Below are positions 56,417-64,000 of a stretch of DNA of 64,000 bases, one piece after another. This DNA comes from Synechococcus sp. SynAce01 (GTDB lineage: Bacteria > Cyanobacteriota > Cyanobacteriia > PCC-6307 > Cyanobiaceae), in contig NZ_CP018091.1 in assembly GCF_001885215.1 (NCBI RefSeq), positions 1,674,001 to 1,738,000 on the forward strand, in the 5' to 3' direction. The notes below the pieces were generated by a model. That model saw only the letters and a list, made by a program, of their open reading frames with translations, ran no database searches and was not told the DNA's origin. The translations under genes were made by a program, and so were the position numbers. Numbering within the stretch: the stretch's first letter is position 1; every line of letters begins with the position of its first letter.

Positions 56417-57523
56417 TCAATCGCAGCTGGTGACTATTCCTCCGTGGATCTCGATGCGCTGCGACTGCGCCGACCAGCTGGCATTGAAGGCCTCGACGTG
56501 GGTGGCGCTGATCAGGCACTGATGGCCTTCCCCCACGGCCTCCAGCAGCAGTTGCTGGCGCTGCGCATCAAGCTCGGCCAGCACGTCATCGAGCAGCAGC
56601 AGGGGGGGCTCTCCCCAGAGCTGGCGTACCAGCTCCAGTTCGGCCAGCTTGAGGGCCAGCACGAGGCTGCGTTGCTGGCCGGCCGAGCCGTAGCGACGGG
56701 CCGATTGCCCGCCCAGCAGCAGGCCCACCTCATCGCGATGCGGCCCCACCAGGCACTGGCCTAGGCGCAGTTCCTCGCTGCGTTGCTGCCTCAGCTGCTC
56801 AGCCAGGGCGTCGCGCCAGGGCCCCTCCTCCTCCTCCCCCTCCAGGCGACTACCGGCCTGATAGCCCAGCTCCAATCGCTCCCGGCCGGCGCTGAGCCGC
56901 TCCTGCCAGGCGGCGGCCAACGGCTGCAGCCGGGCGAGGGCGCGGCGGCGGCGGCGGTGCAGGCGTGTGCCCACCAGGGCCATTTGTTGGTCGAAGGCGT
57001 CGAGCAGGCCGCCTTGCTCCCCAGGGGCGATGCCGCGGCGCAGCAGCTGGCTGCGCTGACGCAGCAGCCGCCCGTAGCGCCGCAGCAACTCGCTGTAGAC
57101 GGGCTCAAGCTGCAGCACCACCCGATCCAGCCACTGGCGGCGCAGGGCCGGCTCGCCGCGGACCAGGTCCAGATCCAGGGCACTGAACACCACCACCCGC
57201 AGCGGGCCGATCAGGTCGTGGTGGCGCTCCAGGGTCTTGCCATTGCGGCGCGCCTGCCGTCCTCCCCTTCGCCGCAGCTCAAGTTCCAGCTGATCGTCGC
57301 CACAGCTGGCCCGGATCAGGGCGGCCGGGTCACCGTGGCGGATCAGATCCTGATCGCTGCCGGTGCGATGGGAGCGCAGGCTGCCCAGCAGCTCGACGGC
57401 CTCCAGCAGGTTTGATTTCCCCTCACCATTGGCGCCAATCACCAGCAGCCTCGGGGCCGCCAGGTTCAGCCCCAGCTGGGCGTAGTTGCGAAAGTGGTGC
57501 AGCTCCAGGCGGTGCAGCCGAAT
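56417..57523 (-). CDS. recF: DNA replication and repair protein RecF, start codon non-canonical
   Basis: SMC-like ATPase that loads RecA at gapped DNA. Walker A is GANGEGKS (30-37 with the start used here), and the signature and Walker B motifs are near the end ([20 protein letters not shown] and [15 protein letters not shown]). The conserved N-terminal strand ([20 protein letters not shown]) is in frame but has no ATG, GTG or TTG before it; the frame closes at a TGA at 57578-57580. I take ATT at 57523 as a tentative start (368 residues). The GTG at 57442 gives a protein without the strand that precedes Walker A. Confidence 0.85.
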   Translation of the reverse strand: MRLHRLELHHFRNYAQLGLNLAAPRLLVIGANGEGKSNLLEAVELLGSLRSHRTGSDQDLIRHGDPAALIRASCGDDQLELELRRRGGRQARRNGKTLERHHDLIGPLRVVVFSALDLDLVRGEPALRRQWLDRVVLQLEPVYSELLRRYGRLLRQRSQLLRRGIAPGEQGGLLDAFDQQMALVGTRLHRRRRRALARLQPLAAAWQERLSAGRERLELGYQAGSRLEGEEEEGPWRDALAEQLRQQRSEELRLGQCLVGPHRDEVGLLLGGQSARRYGSAGQQRSLVLALKLAELELVRQLWGEPPLLLLDDVLAELDAQRQQLLLEAVGEGHQCLISATHVEAFNASWSAQSQRIEIHGGIVTSCD

Positions 57524-57604
57524 GGGTCTGGGGCGGCATGCGGTTAAGGTACCTCTGTCAGTAGAAGCGACAGCTTTTCACTGAGCGGCTTTCAGTCGCT
57601 GTCA

Positions 57605-57678
57605 GGGCATGTAGCTCAGCTGGATAGAGCATCAGATTCCGGTTCTGAGGGTCGGGGGTTCGAATCCCTCCATGCTCG
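57605..57678 (+). tRNA. tRNA-Arg(CCG)
   Basis: The acceptor GGGCATG pairs with CATGCTC (one G-U). The anticodon stem TCAGA/TCTGA encloses TTCCGGT with anticodon CCG. The T loop is TTCGAAT. It sits between the divergent recF and the convergent GNAT gene; CCA is not encoded. Confidence 0.95.
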
Positions 57679-57680
57679 TT

Positions 57681-58157
57681 TCACTCCACCCTCCCCGCCG
57701 GAGTTCGCAGGGAGAGTCCCATCGCCCGGATCCCGCCCGGATCCACAAGGAATCCATAGCGTTGCAGGGCCTGGAGAGCTTCCGGTGGGGCCGCCACCGA
57801 CACACTGCAGCCACTGAGTTCCTTCTTCAGCCGGCTCAGAGCGGTGTGAACCAGGACCGAGAGCACGGCCTGCTGTTGGGGATCCCCGGGAGAAGCGGCC
57901 AGGTCCCAGAGGTTGGCGTTGAGTGCCTGATCACTGGTGGCGCGCACAAATCCCACCAGACTGCCGGCCGGATCATGGATGCTCAGCTGCCAGGCGCTGC
58001 GTTGCAGCACCAGGCCGAGACGTTGCTCGTTTCTGCTCCTCTCCCCGCAAGCGATCAGCAGCGCATTGAGCTCGCCCACGTCGGGAAAGACGTCACTGCT
58101 GATCGCATAACCCTCGGGCAGGCGAGGGGCGGGAGGCTTGTTGCGAAAGGGGATCAA
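57681..58157 (-). CDS. GNAT-like N-acetyltransferase
   Basis: 158 residues. GNAT-type order: an N-terminal strand and helix (PEGYAISSDVFPDVGELNAL), VGFVRATSDQALNANLWDLA, and a helix after AASPGDPQQQAVLSVLVHTA corresponding to the acetyl-CoA loop region, then LQALQRYGFLVD at the end. The usual R/QxxGxG/A is not clear (PGDPQQQ), so activity is uncertain. The substrate is unknown. It starts 7 bases from the ppc stop. Confidence 0.7.
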   Translation of the reverse strand: MIPFRNKPPAPRLPEGYAISSDVFPDVGELNALLIACGERSRNEQRLGLVLQRSAWQLSIHDPAGSLVGFVRATSDQALNANLWDLAASPGDPQQQAVLSVLVHTALSRLKKELSGCSVSVAAPPEALQALQRYGFLVDPGGIRAMGLSLRTPAGRVE

Positions 58158-58164
58158 GCGTTCC

Positions 58165-61100
58165 TCAGCCCGTGTTGCGCATGCCGGCCGCGATCCCGTT
58201 GATCGTCAGCAGCGCTCCCCGCAACAGCTCGCTGCGGCTGTAGGTGCGGCTGTCGGGGCTGTCGTCGCTCGCTTCGCTCATCGGTGGCTGGCGGTTCTGG
58301 TCCCTGAGTCGGCGCAGCAAGGCAACTTGAAGAAAGCCCAGGGGGATGATCGTGCGGTTGCGCAGGTCGACCGAGAGCTGCAGGGCTGGATCGCCATCGA
58401 GCAGGCGGCCATGGCCGGAGATCTGCAGCACCAGATCGCGGGTGAGGGTGAACTCGGCGGCGATCTCCGCGAAAATCTGCTCGAAGGCAACGCGATGTTC
58501 CGGGCGGCCGAGCGCTTCAACGTAGTGATGGGCCAGATCCAGGTCCACCTTCGAGAGCGTCATCTCCACCTTGGAGATCAACATCCGGAAGAACGGCCAG
58601 CGCTGGTAGAGCAGCCGCAGCAACTCCAGCTGGCCCGGGTCACTGTCGAGTTCCTCCTGCAGGGCCGCCCCCACCCCAAACCAACTCGGCAACAGAAAGC
58701 GGCTCTGGGTCCAGCCGAACACCCAGGGGATCGCCCGCAGACTGGAGAGATCCTTGGCCCCGCTCTTGCGCCGCGCCGGACGACTGGAAATCTGCAGCTT
58801 GCTGATCTCCTCGATCGGGGTGACCTGCTGGAAAAAAGCGACCAGATCCGGATTGTCGTGGACGAGTTTGCGGTAGTGCAGACGTGAGCTGGCGCCCAGC
58901 CGGGCCATCAGCTCGTTCCAGCTGGGGGTGTCGTCGAGGCTGGTGCTCACCAGGCTGTTCTGGAGCACAGCGGTGGTCATGGTTTCGAGGTTGTAGAGCG
59001 CCAGCTCTGGCAAGGAATACTTCGACGCCAGCACCTCGCCCTGCTCGGTGATCTTGATGCGGCCGTTCATGGTGCCGCTGGGCTGGGCCAGGATCGCCTG
59101 ATAGGCGGGCCCACCGCCACGCCCCACCGATCCACCGCGGCCATGGAAGATCCGCAGTGCCACGTCGTACTGACAGGAGAGGCGCTGCAGGGAGATCTGG
59201 GCTTTGTGGATCTCCCAGTTGCTGGAGAGGAAGCCGGAATCTTTGTTGCTGTCGGAGTAGCCCAGCATCACTTCCTGCAGGGGCTTGTCGGCCTCGCCGC
59301 TGCTGGCCAGCAGTTGGCGGTAGAAGGGCTCGGCGAACAGCCGATCCATCACTGCCGGGGCGCGCTGCAGATCTTCCACCGTTTCGAACAGGGGCACCAC
59401 CAACAACTGGGTGCTGACCGTTTTCGGGTCGACCAGGCCGGCTTCTTTCGCCAGCAGCATCACTTCCAGCAGATCCGAGACCGTATGGCACATCGAGATC
59501 ACGTAACTGCGGCAGATTCGCGCGCCGAATTCCCGTTGCAACCGCTCCAGCATGCGAAAAACCGCGAAGGTCTCGGCGGTGGCCGGGCTCCAGCTGGCGG
59601 CTGGCGGCAGCAGGGGCCGGCGGGTCTGGAGTTCCGCCAGCAGCCAGGTGATCCGCTGGTCTTCGTCCATGGCGCCGTAGGCCACGGGTAGCTGCAGGTA
59701 GCGGCTCAGTTCGTCGAGGGCATCGCTGTGGCGGGTGCTCTCCTGGCGGATGTCGAGGGTGGCCAGGCTGAAGCCGAAGATGTGCACCTGGGAGAGCAGT
59801 TTGCGCAAGGGCTCGCAGCTCAGACCGGTGTTCTCCAGGCTGTCGCGGAGCAGTTCCAGTTCGGCCCGCAGTTCGCCCACGGAGCCGTAGTGGAGGTCTT
59901 CAGCGGGTGAGGAGACCATGCCGGTGCCGAAGGAGAGGCCGGCCGTGTTGCTGGGACCGTCGCAGGGGGATTCCCAGCCCGCATCGGCGAGTTGCTGGTT
60001 GCGTTGCTGGGTCAGCTGCAACCGCTCCAGGGTGTAGCTGAGTTTCAGCCGATAGGGCTCAAGCCGGTAGCGCGCCGCTCGTTCTTCATAGATGTCGGGG
60101 AAGCGCAGCCGGTCGATCTCCAGCGATTCGAGCAGCGGTGCACTCACCTGGCTCCACTGCATCGAGATGCTGAGCTGATCGCGCAGATCCTGCACCGAGG
60201 CGATGTAGCGCTCGATCATCAACTGACGCTGAAAGCAGGCGGTGCGCCAGGTGATGTCCGGGGTGACGGAGGGGTTGCCATCGCGATCCGAGCCCACCCA
60301 GGAGCCAAAGGTGCAGAAGGCATCCCGCGGTGGTTCCACATCCGGATAGCTGCCGGCTAAGGCGCTGTGGATGCGCAGGCGCAACAGGGGCATGGCATCG
60401 AAGAGCACCTGCTGGAAGTAGTGCAGGGCGTAATCCACCTCATCGAGCACCGAGGGCTTGAACTGGTGGAGTTCATCGGTGCGCCACCAGAGCCGAATCT
60501 CTTCTTCGAGCTGGAGACGCAGGTTGCGCTTGTCATGGAGCTCGGCGGGGCTGTCCTGCTGGAGCTTCTGGATCAGGGAGGCGACCCGGCGTTGTTTGTG
60601 CCGCACCGTATGCCGCACGATTTCGGTGGGGTGGGCTGTGAAAACGAGGCGGATGTCGAGTTCCCGCAACAGGGTTTCGAGCTGGGCGGGCGGCACGTTC
60701 AGCCCGCGCAGCCGCGTGAACAGTTCCTTGAAGGTGGCCGGATCGGTCTGGCTGGCCAGCGGCGGGGCAAAGGGGTCGGGGCTGGGCGGAGGCAGCCCGT
60801 CTTTGAGGCTGGCGAGATAGCTGTCTTCCTCGATGTGCTGCTCAAGGATGTTGACCAGCTGGAAGTAGAGCGAAAAGGCCCTGGCCGCGGCAATCGCCTC
60901 AGCCAGATCCATCTCCCGGATCAGCTGAACGATCGGCGCGTTCTTCTCCGGCTGCAGCGCCGACTCACTGGTTTCTTCGCTGAGCTCCTTGAGCCTCAGC
61001 AGCCGCTCAGCCTGCTCGGGCGGACACTCGCTGCGCAGCACCGTTTTCCAGAGATCCTCCACCAGCTCCAGGCGCTCGCCCAGAAGCCGGGTCACGCGCG

Positions 61101-61209
61101 GTGCCGGCTGGGTGGGGTCGGGGCCAGGGGACTCCTCCATGGCGGCTGAAGCTGCGGTCAGAAACTGCCGCATGGGAGCCGGCTCAGCGAAGGAAGGAAC
61201 CATGATCAT
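58165..61209 (-). CDS. ppc: Phosphoenolpyruvate carboxylase
   Basis: Fixes bicarbonate onto PEP to make oxaloacetate, the main anaplerotic route in cyanobacteria; 1014 residues. The catalytic His motif is [14 protein letters not shown] near 190, then [19 protein letters not shown], the [14 protein letters not shown] loop and the C-terminal GMRNTG. There is no plant-type N-terminal phosphorylation serine motif. The ATG at 61209 overlaps the stop of gshA by four bases (ATGA), so I keep it, although ATGs at 61203 and 61140 are possible. Confidence 0.97.
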   Translation of the reverse strand: MIMVPSFAEPAPMRQFLTAASAAMEESPGPDPTQPAPRVTRLLGERLELVEDLWKTVLRSECPPEQAERLLRLKELSEETSESALQPEKNAPIVQLIREMDLAEAIAAARAFSLYFQLVNILEQHIEEDSYLASLKDGLPPPSPDPFAPPLASQTDPATFKELFTRLRGLNVPPAQLETLLRELDIRLVFTAHPTEIVRHTVRHKQRRVASLIQKLQQDSPAELHDKRNLRLQLEEEIRLWWRTDELHQFKPSVLDEVDYALHYFQQVLFDAMPLLRLRIHSALAGSYPDVEPPRDAFCTFGSWVGSDRDGNPSVTPDITWRTACFQRQLMIERYIASVQDLRDQLSISMQWSQVSAPLLESLEIDRLRFPDIYEERAARYRLEPYRLKLSYTLERLQLTQQRNQQLADAGWESPCDGPSNTAGLSFGTGMVSSPAEDLHYGSVGELRAELELLRDSLENTGLSCEPLRKLLSQVHIFGFSLATLDIRQESTRHSDALDELSRYLQLPVAYGAMDEDQRITWLLAELQTRRPLLPPAASWSPATAETFAVFRMLERLQREFGARICRSYVISMCHTVSDLLEVMLLAKEAGLVDPKTVSTQLLVVPLFETVEDLQRAPAVMDRLFAEPFYRQLLASSGEADKPLQEVMLGYSDSNKDSGFLSSNWEIHKAQISLQRLSCQYDVALRIFHGRGGSVGRGGGPAYQAILAQPSGTMNGRIKITEQGEVLASKYSLPELALYNLETMTTAVLQNSLVSTSLDDTPSWNELMARLGASSRLHYRKLVHDNPDLVAFFQQVTPIEEISKLQISSRPARRKSGAKDLSSLRAIPWVFGWTQSRFLLPSWFGVGAALQEELDSDPGQLELLRLLYQRWPFFRMLISKVEMTLSKVDLDLAHHYVEALGRPEHRVAFEQIFAEIAAEFTLTRDLVLQISGHGRLLDGDPALQLSVDLRNRTIIPLGFLQVALLRRLRDQNRQPPMSEASDDSPDSRTYSRSELLRGALLTINGIAAGMRNTG

Positions 61210-62384
61210 CCCAAAGGGTTCAGGGCTTCTGTGTTGTGTGGTGCCGGTTGCCGCTCAAGGTTGGCCATCGCCTCGATCTCAGAAGTCAAGATCGACTCGA
61301 TGCTTTCCCCCCGTTGGTGACGCCCCAGCCAGCGCATCGCCTCATTGCCACCGTCATGGGCGCCGTCATGGCCACCGTCCAGCACCTTGGCCAAGGGAGC
61401 CAGCCAGGGCCCAAGGCCCAGTTGGATCGCCAGCGGCTGCATGGATTCAAGCTCCCGCCGCAGCCAGGTGCGGGCCGGCAGGGGCTCGCCGCTGCGCCAG
61501 TCGAGCAGTTCGGCGTCCAGGCTGGCCCTGGCGGCGGCCAGGTCGTTGGCGTCAGATAGTTCGGCCAGCTCGGCATGGCTGAGGCTGCTGGCGCGTAGGG
61601 GGTCATGGGCCTCTGGATTCGAGTCGAGCTGCAACAGCCGCAACTCGATGAAGGCCGTGATCGCCAGCAGCACCAGGGGGTCGCTGATCAAATCGCAGAT
61701 GCGGATCTCCAGCCGATTGAGATCGTGGGGGCGGCTCTCCCCGTTGGGGCGCACCGAGGTCCAGAGATGGCGGACGTTCTGCATGCTGCCGGCCGCCATC
61801 TGCTCCTCCATCCAGCGGATGTAGTGGTGGTGATCGAGGAACAGCGGCACCTTGGCCGGGGTGAGCGGGAACTGCAGCCAGCGCTGGGAATGGGCTCCGC
61901 TTGCTTTGCCATCGAGGAAGGGCGAACTGGCGCTCAAGGCCAGTAGCAGGGACGCCTCGCAGCGCATCAGCCGGCAGGCGGCGAAGAGTGATTCCATCGC
62001 CGTGATGCCCAGATTGATGTGAACGCTGGCGGTGACCACGCTGGTGCCGTAGGTGCTTTCAATGAAGCCGTGGTACGCGTTGGTGGGATCGGAGCGCTCG
62101 AAGCGGCTGCTGTCGCCCAGGCTCAGGGTGCTGCCGGGAATCAGGGTCAGCCCCTGCTGCTTCAACCAACGCCGCAGCTGCCGGCGTGGCACCTGGAGCA
62201 TGGTCAGTTGGTCGGTGTAATTGGCATCGGGGTGGGTGATGTATTCGAGATTGCGGTGATCCGGCTCGGTCACGAAGCCAGGAAGCGCCGCCGCCACCTG
62301 CTCGGCCATCCCGACCACAGTGCCGTTGGCCTGGCCGGTGAACAGCTCCACCTCGAATCCCTTCAGCAGCAAAGGGCCACTCAT
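61206..62384 (-). CDS. gshA: Glutamate-cysteine ligase (cyanobacterial type)
   Basis: First step of glutathione synthesis; 392 residues. It resembles the cyanobacterial and plant-related GCL family rather than E. coli Gsh[21 protein letters not shown] at the start, [16 protein letters not shown], then [20 protein letters not shown] and [20 protein letters not shown]. Its stop overlaps ppc by four bases and its start overlaps the trpE stop by four, so it is the middle gene of a coupled trio. Confidence 0.88.
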   Translation of the reverse strand: MSGPLLLKGFEVELFTGQANGTVVGMAEQVAAALPGFVTEPDHRNLEYITHPDANYTDQLTMLQVPRRQLRRWLKQQGLTLIPGSTLSLGDSSRFERSDPTNAYHGFIESTYGTSVVTASVHINLGITAMESLFAACRLMRCEASLLLALSASSPFLDGKASGAHSQRWLQFPLTPAKVPLFLDHHHYIRWMEEQMAAGSMQNVRHLWTSVRPNGESRPHDLNRLEIRICDLISDPLVLLAITAFIELRLLQLDSNPEAHDPLRASSLSHAELAELSDANDLAAARASLDAELLDWRSGEPLPARTWLRRELESMQPLAIQLGLGPWLAPLAKVLDGGHDGAHDGGNEAMRWLGRHQRGESIESILTSEIEAMANLERQPAPHNTEALNPLG

Positions 62385-63907
62385 GGCGTTCCATCCTCAA
62401 GGCAGGCCAGCGCCTTGAGCAGGCCACGGGCCTTGTTGAGGGTTTCTTCGTATTCGGCTGCCGGCTGCGAATCGGCGACCAGACCGGCGCCCGCCTGCAC
62501 CTGAACACGCCAGCCGCCGGCTGGGTCAGGCAGCACCACCATGGTGCGAATCGTGATGGCGGTGTTGAGGGCGCCGCCCAGATCGACGGCGCCGTAGACG
62601 CCGGAGTAAGGCCCCCGGGCGTCGGGTTCAAGCTCGTGGATCAGCTGCATGGCTCTGATTTTCGGGGCTCCGCTGACCGTTCCTGCCGGAAAGGAGGCCT
62701 GGAGCAGGTCCCAGATGTCCTGGTCTGCTGCCAGCAGACCCTCCACCTGGCTGACGATGTGCATGACGTGGGAATAGCGCTCAATCACCATTAAGTCGGT
62801 GACCGCGACGCTGCCAGGTCGGCAGACCCGGCCCAGATCGTTGCGGCCCAGATCGACCAGCATCACATGCTCTGCCCTTTCCTTGGGATCGGCAAGCAGC
62901 TCCTGCTCCAGCCGCTGGTCCTCCGCCTCGCTCTGGCCCCTGGGGCGGGTTCCGGCAATGGGCCGAAGCGAGGCCAGCACGCCCTGCTCGCTCGGCTCGG
63001 CCTTGACCATCACTTCAGGGCTTGAACCGATCAGATACCAGCCGCCGAAGTTGAAGAAGGCCATGTACGGGGAGGGATTCACCATCCGCAGGCTGCGGTA
63101 GAGCTCAAAGGGATCGCGTTGGATCGGCGTTTCCAGCCGTTGGCTGATCACCAGTTGGAACACGTCACCGGCGGCGATGTGGCCCCGGGCCGCCTCCACG
63201 GCCGCTTCGTAGTCGGCCTGACTGCGGTTGCTGGTGGTGGCCAGCGGCTGGGTGGGCTCGGCGTTCCAGCGCAGGGGTTTGACACCCTTGGGCAGGGGGG
63301 CCTGCATGCGTTGCTCCAGGCTGTGGATCCTGGCTTCGGCGCTGGCGTAGGCCTGCTCGGCACTGCTGCCGTCGCTGAGATCGCCATAGGCCACAGCAAT
63401 CAACTGCCGTTTCACCTGGTCGAAGACCAGCAGGCTGTCGGCCAGCATCCAGCAGCCGTCGGCAGGCCCGGCTGGATCATTGGCGTGGACCGGCACGCTG
63501 GGCTCGATCCAGCGGATCAGTTCGTAGCCCCAGAAGCCAAACAACTGACCCACCGGTGGCAGACCCGGCACCGGGGTGGAGTGAAGGTGACTGAGGCGTT
63601 CTCGAAGTAGTTCGAATGGATTTCCCTGGTGGTGGCAGATCCGGCCATCCCGCCAGACCTGCTCGGCGCGTTCGCCTCGCACCGTCAGGGTCCAGAGCGG
63701 ATCGGCCACCACGTAGCTCCAGCGCCCCAGGTGCTCCCCTCCTTCAACGGATTCGAGCAGCACGCCATGGCGACTGGCAGCCCCCACCTTCAGCCAGGTG
63801 GTCAGCGGCGTTTCCAGATCGGCGGGCCAGCGCTTGGCGATCGGGATGAAATTGTTGCCGGCGCTCGCCAACGCAAGGAAGGCAGCGTGATCGGGAGAGG
63901 TCTTCAC
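62381..63907 (-). CDS. trpE: Anthranilate synthase component I
   Basis: Chorismate to anthranilate with TrpG; 508 residues. The tryptophan feedback site LLES is in GVLLESVEGGEHLGRW. Catalytic motifs are SSPEVMVKAEP, LVDLGRNDLGRVCRPGS, ERYSHVMHIVSQVEG and PAGTVSGAPKIRAM. No TrpG fusion is present. It ends four bases inside gshA. Confidence 0.95.
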   Translation of the reverse strand: MKTSPDHAAFLALASAGNNFIPIAKRWPADLETPLTTWLKVGAASRHGVLLESVEGGEHLGRWSYVVADPLWTLTVRGERAEQVWRDGRICHHQGNPFELLRERLSHLHSTPVPGLPPVGQLFGFWGYELIRWIEPSVPVHANDPAGPADGCWMLADSLLVFDQVKRQLIAVAYGDLSDGSSAEQAYASAEARIHSLEQRMQAPLPKGVKPLRWNAEPTQPLATTSNRSQADYEAAVEAARGHIAAGDVFQLVISQRLETPIQRDPFELYRSLRMVNPSPYMAFFNFGGWYLIGSSPEVMVKAEPSEQGVLASLRPIAGTRPRGQSEAEDQRLEQELLADPKERAEHVMLVDLGRNDLGRVCRPGSVAVTDLMVIERYSHVMHIVSQVEGLLAADQDIWDLLQASFPAGTVSGAPKIRAMQLIHELEPDARGPYSGVYGAVDLGGALNTAITIRTMVVLPDPAGGWRVQVQAGAGLVADSQPAAEYEETLNKARGLLKALACLEDGTP

Positions 63908-63921
63908 GGCGACGGCCAGGC

Positions 63922-63946
63922 AAAAAAAACGGGGCCCCGGGCCCCG
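63922..63946 (-). terminator. Rho-independent terminator upstream of trpE
   Basis: The 17-base perfect palindrome CGGGGCCCCGGGCCCCG (63930-63946) is followed on the minus strand by eight T (the A run 63922-63929). It would end a minus-strand gene whose body lies beyond the window edge. The last 46 bases of the window are compatible with the 3' end of such a gene, but I could not identify it. Confidence 0.75.
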
Positions 63947-64000
63947 CCTTTCTAAATGGTGATCGGTTCAGGTTCTCAGGACCTGCCTGCCGCTCAGGAG

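Overview
The window is ordinary, gene-dense cyanobacterial chromosome. GC content looks high, there are psaA/psaB/psaL/psaI photosystem I genes, NdhN, LdpA, a CbiG-CobJ fusion, DUF1815 and DUF2839 proteins, and a long S10-spc-alpha ribosomal block. Protein wording and gene order fit the picocyanobacterial (Synechococcus/Cyanobium, alpha-cyanobacterial) clade; a GC-rich Cyanobium-like strain is my best guess. No insertion sequence, prophage, CRISPR array or rRNA operon was seen.

Layout. 0-8.5 kb: 3' part of a ferredoxin-type glutamate synthase, lipA (convergent), tRNA-Pro, a CbiG-CobJ cobalamin fusion and a coupled secreted protein of unknown function. 8.5-18 kb: psaA-psaB with a terminator, then an RND efflux pump, then psaI-psaL on the opposite strand. 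18-24 kb: HEAT-like protein, GT2 glycosyltransferase, a divergent NlpC/P60 and beta-lactamase-like pair, tRNA-Ser, alr, an HNH nuclease and prfA. 24.3-40 kb: one continuous minus-strand ribosomal block from rplC to rpmE including secY, adk, rpoA and truA, closed by a terminator before prfA. 40-48 kb: ndhN-ldpA, a Ycf45-like AAA/R3H protein, tRNA-Gln, a HAD hydrolase, recA, DUF1815, DUF2839 and a helicase-like protein. 48-58 kb: tyrA, a CrtD-like oxidoreductase, fructosamine kinase, CAAD protein, JAB/MPN protease plus MoeB-rhodanese, a tandem-duplicated CobO-like protein, larE, speD, recF and tRNA-Arg. 58-64 kb: GNAT protein, then trpE-gshA-ppc overlapping end to start.

How they work together. 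The set covers photosynthetic electron transport (PSI, NDH-1), entry of carbon and nitrogen (PEP carboxylase, glutamate synthase), translation, cofactor synthesis (cobalamin, lipoate, sulfur transfer) and recombination (recA, recF). Many neighbours on one strand overlap by 1 to 4 bases, which suggests translational coupling.

I did not find a wholly new system. The most distinctive sequence signal is a perfect 29-bp inverted repeat inside the ldpA coding region, encoding a palindromic peptide that looks inserted. Also notable: truA and recF both lack any ATG, GTG or TTG start upstream of their conserved N-termini; an RND pump lies between the PSI genes; the R3H-type tail of the Ycf45-like ATPase has lost its histidine; and a JAB protease sits directly before an E1-like enzyme. 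Family names are from recognition of motifs by eye, without database searches.
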